In this document: in pieces, positions 1-6,674 of the stretch
Layout: every line of letters begins with the position of its first letter
Numbering within the stretch: position 1 is the first letter of the stretch
From: Lonsdalea britannica
GTDB lineage: Bacteria > Pseudomonadota > Gammaproteobacteria > Enterobacterales > Enterobacteriaceae
DNA length: 11,807 nt
Assembly: GCF_946477055.1 (NCBI RefSeq)
Contig: NZ_CAMKXG010000096.1
Span: forward strand, 1-11,807
Direction: 5' to 3'
Position numbers and translations under genes: made by a program
Notes under the pieces: generated by a model
What the model saw: the letters and a program-made list of their open reading frames with translations, nothing else
Database searches by the model: none
What the model was told of the DNA's origin: nothing

Positions 1-2
1 CG

Positions 3-485
3 TCAGGGCTGAAAAGGCTGACGATGGAACTGGTCATGCGAGCATTTCGGGCAACGTGGCAACACCTCTGGGGTATAAAAAGTGAGGTGGTAATGGCAGT
101 TTTCACACACCAGATTACCCAGTCCGACTACCTCGCCGCTGTGATAGACGCCGTGATGGTTGACGTCCTGAAACAGCTCCCGCCACTCCAGCTGCGTTTT
201 ATCCGTGATGTCCGCCAGCTCCTGCCACAGACTTTCCTTAATGACACGCATAAACACGCTGTCGGTGAATTCGCCCCGGCTCTCCTCATAGCTGCGTCCG
301 AACTCGGCAAGATCGCGCCGTATAGCCTGCAGAATCTGTTCGCCTTCCTGATGCGTGACGGCATTATCGTCTGCAATACGATGGCGCGCATGATCGATAA
401 GCTTCGCCATATCACGCTCTCCGCCATGTAACCGCGCGGTGATATCCGACATTAACGTCTGGTAGTAACGGCTGACTTTATTCAT
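3..485 (-). CDS. ybeL: YbeL family zinc-ribbon protein (DUF1451)
   Basis: This is a cytoplasmic protein of 160 residues, the same length as E. coli YbeL and closely similar along its whole length as I recall that protein. The N-terminal two thirds are charged and predicted helical. The stretch around residues 76-126 (SVFMRVIKESLWQEL to GEVVGLGNLV) is the most conserved. A C-terminal zinc ribbon has two Cys-x-x-Cys knuckles at C127/C130 and C145/C148, which should bind one zinc ion. No signal peptide or membrane segment is visible. The start is supported by a GAGGAG ribosome binding site five bases upstream (complement of 491-496). The stop lies at the window edge, so the gene is complete. It is transcribed divergently from leuS. 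The molecular function of the family is not established; a nucleic-acid or protein-binding role is only an inference from the ribbon. Confidence 0.93.
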   Translation of the reverse strand: MNKVSRYYQTLMSDITARLHGGERDMAKLIDHARHRIADDNAVTHQEGEQILQAIRRDLAEFGRSYEESRGEFTDSVFMRVIKESLWQELADITDKTQLEWRELFQDVNHHGVYHSGEVVGLGNLVCENCHYHLTFYTPEVLPRCPKCSHDQFHRQPFQP

Positions 486-504
486 TGCGACTCCTCAACA
501 AACC

Positions 505-534
505 GGGTGGAATGAGGCATGCGCCACCCTTTTT
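505..534 (+). terminator. Terminator-like hairpin plus T-run beside ybeL start
   Basis: GGGTGG (505-510) can pair fully with CCACCC (524-529) around a 13-base loop, followed at once by five T residues (530-534). Read on the plus strand this has the form of a weak intrinsic terminator. No plus-strand gene lies upstream, so it could only stop antisense transcription coming through ybeL. On the minus strand the same hairpin would sit in the ybeL leader, about ten bases from its ribosome binding site, without a T-run after it. The stem is only 6 bp, so terminator activity is uncertain. Confidence 0.35.
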
Positions 535-625
535 GCCGCAGGGCGGCCCCCTGGTGATATCAGCACACAGGATGGTTTCAGTGTAGATGATTTTCCTGAT
601 CGAACCGCAGGCCGCGTCGCACTCT

Positions 626-661
626 GCGCTTCCCCCGCCTTTTCGTCGCCATCGGAAGCGC
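626..661. repeat. 8-bp GC-rich inverted repeat in ybeL-leuS spacer
   Basis: GCGCTTCC (626-633) is exactly repeated in inverse as GGAAGCGC (654-661), with a 20-base loop between the arms. It could form a hairpin in RNA from either strand or act as a protein-binding site. No T-run follows on either side, so it is not a canonical terminator. Function unknown. Confidence 0.45.
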
Positions 662-721
662 GAACGGGCCGTCGCTGATGAACAGCCTCGGCAGAAATCC
701 GCGCCGGGCAGCCTCAAGGTG

Positions 722-751
722 TTGTTGCCCAAGACGCTTATCAGCTATGCT
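722..751 (+). promoter_or_regulatory. Candidate leuS promoter
   Basis: A sigma-70-like pairing can be drawn from TTGTTG (722-727) to TATGCT (746-751) with 18 bases between. An overlapping choice is TTGCCC (725-730) with TGCTAT (748-753) at 17 bases. Both are poor matches, and they are offered only because a promoter must exist between this point and the leuS start. Transcription would start near 758-760 and include the hairpin at 774-796. Confidence 0.3.
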
Positions 752-773
752 ATGCGGATCTTTTAGTATGCAC

Positions 774-796
774 AATGGGCTACAAACGTAGCCATT
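774..796 (+). promoter_or_regulatory. leuS leader hairpin
   Basis: AATGG (774-778) and CTAC (780-783) pair with GTAG (788-791) and CCATT (792-796), giving a nine-pair stem with one bulged G at 779 and an AAAC tetraloop. The structure ends 28 bases before the leuS start codon and leaves the AAGGA ribosome binding site (808-812) free. No T-run follows, so it is not a terminator. It may stabilise the message or bind a regulator; nothing in the sequence decides which. Confidence 0.45.
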
Positions 797-824
797 ATCA
801 CTACCCAAAGGACCACTGGCAGCC

Positions 825-3407
825 ATGCACGAGCAATACCGCCCAGATGAAATAGAAGCGCAAGTCCAGCTTCACTGGCAAGAAAAACAAACCTTCAAAG
901 TGACCGAAGACTCCAGCAAGGAAAAATACTATTGCCTTTCCATGCTGCCTTACCCTTCTGGCCGACTCCATATGGGACACGTCCGTAACTACACCATCGG
1001 CGATGTCATCTCACGCTATCAGCGCATGCTGGGTAAAAACGTGCTACAGCCTATCGGCTGGGACGCCTTTGGTCTGCCGGCGGAAGGCGCGGCGGTTAAA
1101 AATAAAACCGCTCCTGCTCCCTGGACCTACGACAACATCGAATACATGAAGAACCAGCTGAAACTGCTGGGCTTCGGCTACGACTGGGATCGCGAGATCG
1201 CCACCTGCAAACCTGACTACTACCGTTGGGAACAGTGGTTCTTCACCAAGCTGTACGAAAAAGGCCTGGTCTATAAGAAAACGTCCGCCGTCAACTGGTG
1301 CCCGAACGATCAGACCGTACTGGCTAACGAACAGGTCATCGACGGCTGCTGCTGGCGCTGTGACAGCAAAGTGGAACGCAAAGAAATCCCACAGTGGTTC
1401 ATTAAAATCACTGACTACGCGGACCAACTGCTGAACGATCTGGATACGCTGGAAAGCTGGCCAGAGCAGGTGAAAACCATGCAGCGTAACTGGATCGGCC
1501 GTTCCGAAGGCGTCGAAATCACCTTCGACATCGCGGACAGCGATCGCCAGATGACGGTCTACACGACCCGTCCCGATACCTTCATGGGCGTGACCTACGT
1601 CGCCGTCGCCGCGGGGCACCCGCTGTCTCTGCTGGCCGCAGAAGCAAATCCTGCTCTGAATGATTTCATCGAAGAGTGCCGTAATACCAAAGTCGCCGAA
1701 GCAGACATGGCGACGATGGAGAAAAAAGGCATGCCGACCGGCCTGTACGCCATTCATCCGCTGAGCGGCGAGAAAGTCCCGGTGTGGATCGCAAACTTCG
1801 TGCTGATGGAATACGGCACCGGCGCAGTGATGGCCGTACCGGCTCACGACCAGCGCGACTGGGAGTTCGCCACCAAATACGGCCTGCCAATCAAACAGGT
1901 CATTCAGGCTGCTGAAGGCCAGGACGTCGATTTATCCGCTCAGGCACTGACCGAAAAAGGCCGCCTGATGAATTCCGGAGAGTTCGACGGTCTTGATTAT
2001 GAAGAAGCCTTCAAAACTATCGCCGACACACTGGTTGAGAAAGGCGTGGGTCAGCGCAAGGTCAACTATCGCCTGCGCGACTGGGGCGTATCTCGCCAGC
2101 GTTACTGGGGCGCGCCAATCCCGATGGTCACGCTGGAAGATGGCACGGTCGTCCCGACGCCTGAAGATCAGCTGCCGGTCAGACTGCCTGAAGACGTGGT
2201 CATGGACGGCATCACCAGCCCGATCAAAGCCGACCCGGAATGGGCGAAAACCACCGTCAACGGCCAGCCTGCGCTGCGTGAAACCGATACTTTCGATACT
2301 TTCATGGAATCGTCCTGGTATTACGCGCGCTACACCTGCCCGCAGTACGATGAAGGCATGCTGGATCCCGCCGCGGCCAACTACTGGCTGCCGGTCGATC
2401 AGTATGTCGGCGGTATCGAACACGCCATCATGCACCTGATGTACTTCCGCTTCTTCCACAAACTGCTGCGCGACGCGGGTCTGGTCAACTCAGACGAACC
2501 GGCGAAACGCCTGCTGTGTCAGGGAATGGTGCTGGCTGATGCCTTCTACTACGTCGGCGAAAACGGCGAACGCGTGTGGATCTCCCCGGCCGACGTGACC
2601 GTTGAGCGCGATGAGAAAGGTCGTATCGTGAAAGCGTTCGACGCCGAAGGCCGCGAAGTGATTTATGCTGGCATGAGTAAAATGTCGAAGTCGAAAAACA
2701 ACGGCATCGACCCTCAGGTCATGGTGGAAAAATACGGTGCGGATACCGTACGTCTGTTTATGATGTTCGCTTCCCCAGCAGAAATGACGCTGGAGTGGCA
2801 GGAATCCGGCGTTGAAGGCGCTAACCGCTTCCTGAAACGCGTATGGAAACAGGTGTTGGATCATACCGCCAAAGGAGCAGTACAGCCGCTCGACGTCGCG
2901 AAACTGAACGACGATCAGAAGTCTCTGCGTCGCGATCTGCACAAAACCATCGCCAAGGTCACCGACGATATTGGTCGTCGTCAGACGTTCAATACCGCCA
3001 TTGCCGCTATCATGGAACTGATGAACAAGCTGGCGAAGGCTTCTCAGAACAGTGACCAGGATCGCGCCCTGACTCAGGAAACGCTGCTGGCCGTCGTCCG
3101 TATGCTGTATCCGTTCACCCCGCATGTCTGCTTCACACTGTGGCAAGAGCTGCACGGCGAAAGCGATATCGACAATGCGCCGTGGCCGGTGGCGGATGAA
3201 CAGGCTATGGTTGAAGATTCGAAGCTGGTCGTCATTCAGGTCAACGGCAAAGTCCGCGGAAAAATTACCGTTGCGGCTGACGCCAACGAGCAGCAAGTTC
3301 GTGAACGCGCTGCGCAAGAACCGCTGGTTGCCAAATATCTTGATGGCGTGACCGTGCGGAAAGTGATTTACGTCCCTGGAAAACTGCTTAACCTGGTTGT
3401 GGGTTAA
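825..3407 (+). CDS. leuS: Leucyl-tRNA synthetase
   Basis: This class I aminoacyl-tRNA synthetase charges tRNA-Leu with leucine using ATP in the cytoplasm. It has 860 residues, the same as E. coli LeuS, and aligns without obvious gaps. The HIGH-type signature [11 protein letters not shown] is at 42-52 and the KMSKS loop at 619-623. The Cys-rich zinc-binding insert includes C159, C175, C176 and C179. The CP1 editing domain (roughly 220-420) keeps the threonine-rich TTRPDT motif at 247-252, with T252, and the catalytic D345 in HDQRD, so proofreading of misactivated amino acids should be intact. The C-terminal anticodon-binding and tail domains end in LLNLVVG. The ATG is preceded by AAGGA (808-812) with a rather long 12-base spacing. 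It heads a series with lptE, holA and nadD. Confidence 0.99.
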   Translation: MHEQYRPDEIEAQVQLHWQEKQTFKVTEDSSKEKYYCLSMLPYPSGRLHMGHVRNYTIGDVISRYQRMLGKNVLQPIGWDAFGLPAEGAAVKNKTAPAPWTYDNIEYMKNQLKLLGFGYDWDREIATCKPDYYRWEQWFFTKLYEKGLVYKKTSAVNWCPNDQTVLANEQVIDGCCWRCDSKVERKEIPQWFIKITDYADQLLNDLDTLESWPEQVKTMQRNWIGRSEGVEITFDIADSDRQMTVYTTRPDTFMGVTYVAVAAGHPLSLLAAEANPALNDFIEECRNTKVAEADMATMEKKGMPTGLYAIHPLSGEKVPVWIANFVLMEYGTGAVMAVPAHDQRDWEFATKYGLPIKQVIQAAEGQDVDLSAQALTEKGRLMNSGEFDGLDYEEAFKTIADTLVEKGVGQRKVNYRLRDWGVSRQRYWGAPIPMVTLEDGTVVPTPEDQLPVRLPEDVVMDGITSPIKADPEWAKTTVNGQPALRETDTFDTFMESSWYYARYTCPQYDEGMLDPAAANYWLPVDQYVGGIEHAIMHLMYFRFFHKLLRDAGLVNSDEPAKRLLCQGMVLADAFYYVGENGERVWISPADVTVERDEKGRIVKAFDAEGREVIYAGMSKMSKSKNNGIDPQVMVEKYGADTVRLFMMFASPAEMTLEWQESGVEGANRFLKRVWKQVLDHTAKGAVQPLDVAKLNDDQKSLRRDLHKTIAKVTDDIGRRQTFNTAIAAIMELMNKLAKASQNSDQDRALTQETLLAVVRMLYPFTPHVCFTLWQELHGESDIDNAPWPVADEQAMVEDSKLVVIQVNGKVRGKITVAADANEQQVRERAAQEPLVAKYLDGVTVRKVIYVPGKLLNLVVG

Positions 3408-3422
3408 GGCGAGGAGGAACTT

Positions 3423-3986
3423 GTGCGACACCCACTTTTGACGTTGTTGCTGGGACTGGCGGTACTTATTACCGCTGGTTGCGGTTTTCATCTGCGCGGC
3501 ACGACTCAGGTGCCGCATCAGTTGCATAATCTGATTCTGGATAGCTCAGACCCGTATGGGCCTATGACGCGCGCGGTGCGCGAACAGCTTCGTCTCAACA
3601 ATGTGAACATCGTTGAGAACTCCAAACGCCAGGACATTCCGTCCCTGCGCGTGCTGGGGACGTCGCAAACACGCAGCACCGCGTCTGTTTTCCAGGATGG
3701 TAAAACCGCCGAGTATCAGTTTGTCCTGGAACTGAAAGCACAGGTGCTTATGCCGGGAGACGACATCTACCCGATAAACGTCAAAGTCTTCCGCACCTTC
3801 TTTGATAACCCGCTCACGGCGCTCGCCAAAGATGCCGAGCAGGATATTATCCTCCAGGAAATGCGCGTACAGGCTGCCCAACAGTTGGTGCGTAACCTGC
3901 TGACCGTGAAGGTAAGCAAAAACGCCGAGCAGGAGAAGGAGAAAGAAACGACGTCCCCTGCTCCTGCCGTGCCCGCACGTTCATGA
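3423..3986 (+). CDS. lptE: LPS-assembly lipoprotein LptE
   Basis: LptE is an outer-membrane lipoprotein that plugs the LptD barrel and helps insert lipopolysaccharide into the outer leaflet. This copy has 187 residues, slightly shorter than the E. coli protein (about 193), with the difference in the variable C-terminal tail. A signal peptide with hydrophobic core (residues 5-16) ends in the lipobox TAGC, so lipidation is expected at C20. Residue 21 is Gly, consistent with outer-membrane sorting. Conserved blocks follow: [36 protein letters not shown]. The start is GTG, chosen because AGGAGG (3412-3417) lies five bases upstream and the reading begins directly at the signal peptide. It follows leuS by 15 bases and overlaps holA by ATGA, so translation is probably coupled. 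Confidence 0.97.
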   Translation: MRHPLLTLLLGLAVLITAGCGFHLRGTTQVPHQLHNLILDSSDPYGPMTRAVREQLRLNNVNIVENSKRQDIPSLRVLGTSQTRSTASVFQDGKTAEYQFVLELKAQVLMPGDDIYPINVKVFRTFFDNPLTALAKDAEQDIILQEMRVQAAQQLVRNLLTVKVSKNAEQEKEKETTSPAPAVPARS

Positions 3987-5017
3987 CCCGGATTTATCCT
4001 GAGCAACTCGCCGCGCAGCTCCGAGAGGGGCTGCGCGGTTGTTATCTGCTGTTCGGCAACGATCCGCTGCTGCTGCAGGAAAGTCAGGATCACATTTGCC
4101 GTACCGCTCAACAGCAAGATTTTCACGAACAATTCCGGTTTGCGCTGGATAACTCGACTGACTGGGACGCCATCTTCGGCGCCTGTCAGGCGCTTAGCTT
4201 ATTCTCATCACGACAGATACTGTCGCTGACATTGCCGGACTCCGGTCCCGGCGCGCCAATAGGCGAACAGCTGGTGAAACTCGCCGGCTTACTCCATCCG
4301 GATATCCTACTGATTTTGCGTGGCGTCAAGCTGACCCGTGCCCAGGAGAACAGCGCCTGGTTCAAAGCCTTGTCGCAGAACAGCATCTATGTGCCCTGCA
4401 TGACGCCAGAACAGGAACAGCTTCCGCGCTGGGTCATGCAACGCGCCAAAAGCATGAAGCTGGAACTGGACGATCCCGCCTGCCAGCTGCTTTGCTACTG
4501 CTATGAAGGCAACCTGCTGGCGTTATCTCAGGCACTGGAACGCCTGTCCCTGCTCTACCCTGACGGTAAACTGCCGCTGCCTCGCGTTGAACAGGCGGTC
4601 AGCGATGCGGCGCACTTTTCGCCGTTTCATTGGCTGGATGCGCTGCTGGCGGGGAAAAGCAAACGCGCCTGGCACATCCTGCACCAGCTGCGTTTGGAAG
4701 AGTGCGAGCCCGTTATTCTGCTGCGAACCGTACAGCGTGAACTGTTACTCCTGCTCCAGCTGAAACGGCAGATGGTCGCCACCCCGCTGCGTACGCTGTT
4801 CGACCAACTCAAGATCTGGCAAAACCGCCGCCCTTTGATAACGCAAGCGTTGCAGCGTCTGTCGTTGGAGCAGCTACAGCAGGCCATCACCCTACTCGCC
4901 AGGCTCGAAATCACCCTGAAACAGAATTACGGCCAGCCAATTTGGGCAGAATTGGAAACATTGGCGATGATCTTATGTGGAAAAGCCCTGCCCGATAGTC
5001 TGATTGAGGTGTATTGA
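3983..5017 (+). CDS. holA: DNA polymerase III delta subunit
   Basis: HolA (delta) is the subunit of the clamp-loader complex that binds the beta sliding clamp and opens it for loading on primed DNA. The protein has 344 residues against 343 in E. coli. The N-terminal AAA+-like fold carries [10 protein letters not shown] (25-34) and, as in the family, acts without its own ATP hydrolysis. The beta-binding element QALSLF is at 69-74, with L73 and F74 at the positions known to dock into the clamp. [15 protein letters not shown] and the leucine-rich C-terminal collar helices also match. The ATG overlaps the lptE stop codon (ATGA), and no ribosome binding site is visible, so it very likely depends on translational coupling from lptE. 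Confidence 0.98.
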   Translation: MTRIYPEQLAAQLREGLRGCYLLFGNDPLLLQESQDHICRTAQQQDFHEQFRFALDNSTDWDAIFGACQALSLFSSRQILSLTLPDSGPGAPIGEQLVKLAGLLHPDILLILRGVKLTRAQENSAWFKALSQNSIYVPCMTPEQEQLPRWVMQRAKSMKLELDDPACQLLCYCYEGNLLALSQALERLSLLYPDGKLPLPRVEQAVSDAAHFSPFHWLDALLAGKSKRAWHILHQLRLEECEPVILLRTVQRELLLLLQLKRQMVATPLRTLFDQLKIWQNRRPLITQALQRLSLEQLQQAITLLARLEITLKQNYGQPIWAELETLAMILCGKALPDSLIEVY

Positions 5018-5018
5018 T

Positions 5019-5678
5019 TTGCCCACCCCGAATACCGCAAGCGAACTGACCGCCTATTTCGGCGGGACGTTCGACCCGATTCATTACGGCCACCTTCGCC
5101 CAGTCAGTGCGCTGGCGGCCGAAGTCGGACTGCAGCAGGTCGTCCTGCTGCCCAATAATGTCCCCCCCCACCGCGAACAACCTGAAGCCAACGCCCATCA
5201 GCGTAAAGCCATGGCCGCGCTGGCGATCGCGAACAACCCGCTTTTCCGTATTGATGACCGCGAGCTGCAACGGGAAACGCCTTCGTACACGATCGAAACG
5301 CTGGAAGCGCTAAGGCAGGAAGCGGGGCCGACGGCGCCGCTGGCGTTTATCATTGGTCAGGATTCGCTGCTAACGCTGCATCACTGGCACCGCTGGCAGG
5401 AGATTCTGTCTTATTGTCATCTGCTGGTGTGCGCCCGTCCGGGCTATAGCCAAACGCTGGAAACCCCTGAATTGCAGCAGTGGCTGACGTCCCGTCACAC
5501 TACCGAGGTTAACCGGTTGCATCAGCATCCCCATGGGTTAATCTACTTGGCGAATACTCCGCTGCTCCCCATTTCCGCCACTGAAATCCGCCAACGCAGG
5601 CAACAGGGGCGCGACTGCAGCGACCTTCTGCCCGCCGCCGTGCTGAATTATATAGATACACACGGGCTATACCGATAG
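5019..5678 (+). CDS. nadD: Nicotinate-nucleotide adenylyltransferase
   Basis: NadD transfers AMP from ATP to nicotinic acid mononucleotide to make deamido-NAD, a step shared by de novo and salvage NAD synthesis. The nucleotidyltransferase signature [11 protein letters not shown] is near the N-terminus, with the H22/H25 pair (HxGH type) in the numbering used here. Further family blocks are [28 protein letters not shown] and the second ATP-binding element ISATEIR. The C-terminus YIDTHGLYR matches the family. I place the start at TTG 5019, giving 219 residues, because GAGGTG (5006-5011) is correctly spaced seven bases upstream. An in-frame TTG at 5004 has no such site and would add five residues. 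The start lies one base after the holA stop, so coupling is likely. The gene normally found next in E. coli, cobC, is missing. Confidence 0.96.
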   Translation: MPTPNTASELTAYFGGTFDPIHYGHLRPVSALAAEVGLQQVVLLPNNVPPHREQPEANAHQRKAMAALAIANNPLFRIDDRELQRETPSYTIETLEALRQEAGPTAPLAFIIGQDSLLTLHHWHRWQEILSYCHLLVCARPGYSQTLETPELQQWLTSRHTTEVNRLHQHPHGLIYLANTPLLPISATEIRQRRQQGRDCSDLLPAAVLNYIDTHGLYR

Positions 5679-5685
5679 CGACGGC

Positions 5686-5718
5686 TTTATACCACTCACC
5701 ATGACTGCATGGTATACT
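5686..5718. promoter_or_regulatory. Extended -10 promoter for rsfS cluster, in an inverted repeat
   Basis: TGGTATACT (5710-5718) is a good extended -10 box (TGn-TATACT) on the plus strand. It predicts a transcript start near 5725 for rsfS-rlmH-mrdA-mrdB-rlpA. No clear -35 hexamer sits 17 bases upstream, as is common for extended -10 promoters. On the minus strand the complement of 5686-5694 reads TGGTATAAA, another extended -10 box pointing back into nadD. The two form an inverted repeat (TATACCA 5688-5694, TGGTATA 5710-5716) around an inner repeat ACCATG/CATGGT (5698-5703, 5708-5713). The arms could also serve as an operator. Confidence 0.55.
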
Positions 5719-5735
5719 CCGCCGCTGGTTCAAAC

Positions 5736-5793
5736 GGCAGGCAACCCGCCTGTCAAGGCAGACTCGCCATGCTTTTGCGCTCATGCGCAAAGC
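5736..5793 (+). promoter_or_regulatory. Structured rsfS leader with two hairpins
   Basis: If transcription starts near 5725, rsfS has a leader of about 124 bases. GGCAGGC (5736-5742) pairs with GCCTGTC (5748-5754), including one G-U pair, around AACCC. A stronger hairpin follows: GCTTTTGCGC (5771-5780) pairs with GCGCAAAGC (5785-5793) around a TCAT tetraloop with one bulged T. A short alternative GCCT/AGGC pairing (5748-5751, 5756-5759) competes with the first stem. Neither main hairpin is followed by a T-run. I match this to no known riboswitch. Function unknown. Confidence 0.4.
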
Positions 5794-5848
5794 GACATCG
5801 CTCCGCCCATCAAGCTCAGGCTGATTAACATTACCCCAGGGGGAACAT

Positions 5849-6166
5849 TTGCAAGGCCAAGCACTCCAAGACTTCGTAGTGGATAAAATCGACGACCTGA
5901 AAGGTCAGGATATCGTGACGTTGGACGTCACCAATAAGTCCAGCATCACAGACTGCATGATCATCTGTACCGGAACATCCAGCCGCCACGTCGCGTCGAT
6001 CGCCGACCACGTTGTGCAGGAATCCCGCGCAGCCGGACTGCTCCCGCTAGGCGTAGAAGGCGAAGCGCTGGCTGACTGGGTCGTTGTCGACCTCGGCGAT
6101 GTGATTGTCCATGTCATGCAGGAAGACAGCCGTCAACTGTACGAACTGGAAAAGCTCTGGGGTTGA
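5849..6166 (+). CDS. rsfS: Ribosomal silencing factor RsfS
   Basis: RsfS (formerly YbeB, DUF143) binds ribosomal protein uL14 on the large subunit and blocks subunit joining, reducing translation when nutrients are scarce. The protein has 105 residues, identical in length to E. coli RsfS. It carries the family core [20 protein letters not shown], then [19 protein letters not shown] and [13 protein letters not shown]. The start is TTG, supported by AGGGGG (5838-5843) five bases upstream and by alignment of the N-terminus ([20 protein letters not shown]) with E. coli. No other start fits. It is the first gene after the 5710-5718 promoter, and its stop is one base from the rlmH start, so the two are probably translated together. 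Confidence 0.97.
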   Translation: MQGQALQDFVVDKIDDLKGQDIVTLDVTNKSSITDCMIICTGTSSRHVASIADHVVQESRAAGLLPLGVEGEALADWVVVDLGDVIVHVMQEDSRQLYELEKLWG

Positions 6167-6167
6167 T

Positions 6168-6638
6168 ATGAAACTGCAACTGGTCGCCGTGGGCACCAAA
6201 ATGCCCGACTGGGTGCAGACCGGATTTACCGACTATCTGCACCGTTTTCCGAAGGATATGCCACTGGAACTGGTGGAAGTGCCTGCCGGGAAACGGGGCA
6301 AAAACGCCGATATTCGCCGCATTCTGGAGCGAGAAGGCGAACAAATGCTGGCTGCCGTCGGAAAAGGCAACCTGATTGTGACGCTGGATATTCCCGGCTC
6401 ACAGTGGGAAACCCCGCGGTTGGCCCAACAGCTGGAACGTTGGAAACTGGACGGTCGCAACGTGAGTTTGCTGATTGGCGGACCGGAAGGTCTGTCGCCG
6501 CAGTGTAAAGCGGCGGCGGAACAGAGCTGGTCGCTGTCCCCGTTGACGCTGCCCCATCCGTTGGTGCGCGTGCTCGTGGCAGAAAGCCTATACCGCGCCT
6601 GGAGCATTACGGCTAACCATCCTTACCACCGGGAGTAA
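6168..6638 (+). CDS. rlmH: 23S rRNA (pseudouridine-1915 N3) methyltransferase
   Basis: RlmH is a SPOUT-class methyltransferase that uses S-adenosylmethionine to methylate pseudouridine 1915 in helix 69 of 23S rRNA on assembled ribosomes. The protein has 156 residues, one more than E. coli, with the extra residue near [10 protein letters not shown] (62-71). The SAM-binding knot includes LLIGGPEG (101-108) and the trefoil segment [18 protein letters not shown] (130-147). The C-terminus HPYHRE, known to matter for substrate recognition in the family, is intact. It acts as a dimer in the cytoplasm. The ATG lies one base after the rsfS stop, with GGGG (6159-6162) as a weak ribosome binding site, so coupling to rsfS is likely. 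Confidence 0.98.
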   Translation: MKLQLVAVGTKMPDWVQTGFTDYLHRFPKDMPLELVEVPAGKRGKNADIRRILEREGEQMLAAVGKGNLIVTLDIPGSQWETPRLAQQLERWKLDGRNVSLLIGGPEGLSPQCKAAAEQSWSLSPLTLPHPLVRVLVAESLYRAWSITANHPYHRE

Positions 6639-6647
6639 GGCGATACC

Positions 6648-6665
6648 ATGAACTATCAGAACTGA
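6648..6665 (+). CDS. Five-codon minicistron MNYQN before mrdA
   Basis: ATG at 6648 is preceded by AAGG (6637-6640) at seven bases and reads M-N-Y-Q-N before a TGA at 6663-6665. It is in the same frame as mrdA, whose start is nine bases beyond the stop. The five residues resemble the E. coli PBP2 N-terminus (MKLQN, from memory), which suggests that it was once the true mrdA start, later cut off by extra sequence or a nonsense change. Ribosomes finishing here could restart at 6675. Translation is inferred, not shown. Confidence 0.4.
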   Translation: MNYQN

Positions 6666-6674
6666 TCCTGCCGG

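Larger units (their letters stand above)
486..824. other. ybeL-leuS divergent intergenic spacer
   Basis: These 339 bases separate two divergent genes and should hold both promoters. I find no recognisable protein here. The open frames on either strand look like by-products of high GC, and none resembles a known family. The spacer contains a terminator-like hairpin (505-534), a short GCCGC/GCGGC hairpin (535-547), an 8-bp inverted repeat (626-661), a weak leuS promoter candidate (722-751) and a leader hairpin just before leuS (774-796). Each is listed separately. Confidence 0.8.

Noticed and set aside
24..431. 135-codon plus-strand frame over ybeL
   Set aside because: It is the antisense shadow of ybeL, which is clearly the real gene by family match and ribosome binding site.
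478..826. Two minus-strand open frames in the ybeL-leuS spacer
   Set aside because: One starts across the leuS ATG and the other runs into ybeL. Both are Arg-rich, resemble nothing known and are explained by base composition.
5004..5006. Earlier TTG start for nadD
   Set aside because: It lies inside holA with no ribosome binding site, whereas TTG 5019 has GAGGTG at a suitable distance.
5721..5760. Stretch with GGTTCAAA resembling a tRNA T-loop
   Set aside because: The flanking bases do not form the required five-pair T-stem, and no acceptor, D or anticodon arms can be built.
5769..5828. Possible 19-residue leader peptide in the rsfS leader
   Set aside because: It has no good ribosome binding site and no runs of a regulatory amino acid, and it is better explained as part of the hairpin at 5771-5793.
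5701..5886. 61-codon frame across the nadD-rsfS spacer, considered as a cobC remnant
   Set aside because: It shows no phosphoglycerate-mutase motif, overlaps rsfS out of frame and would start upstream of the likely transcript start.
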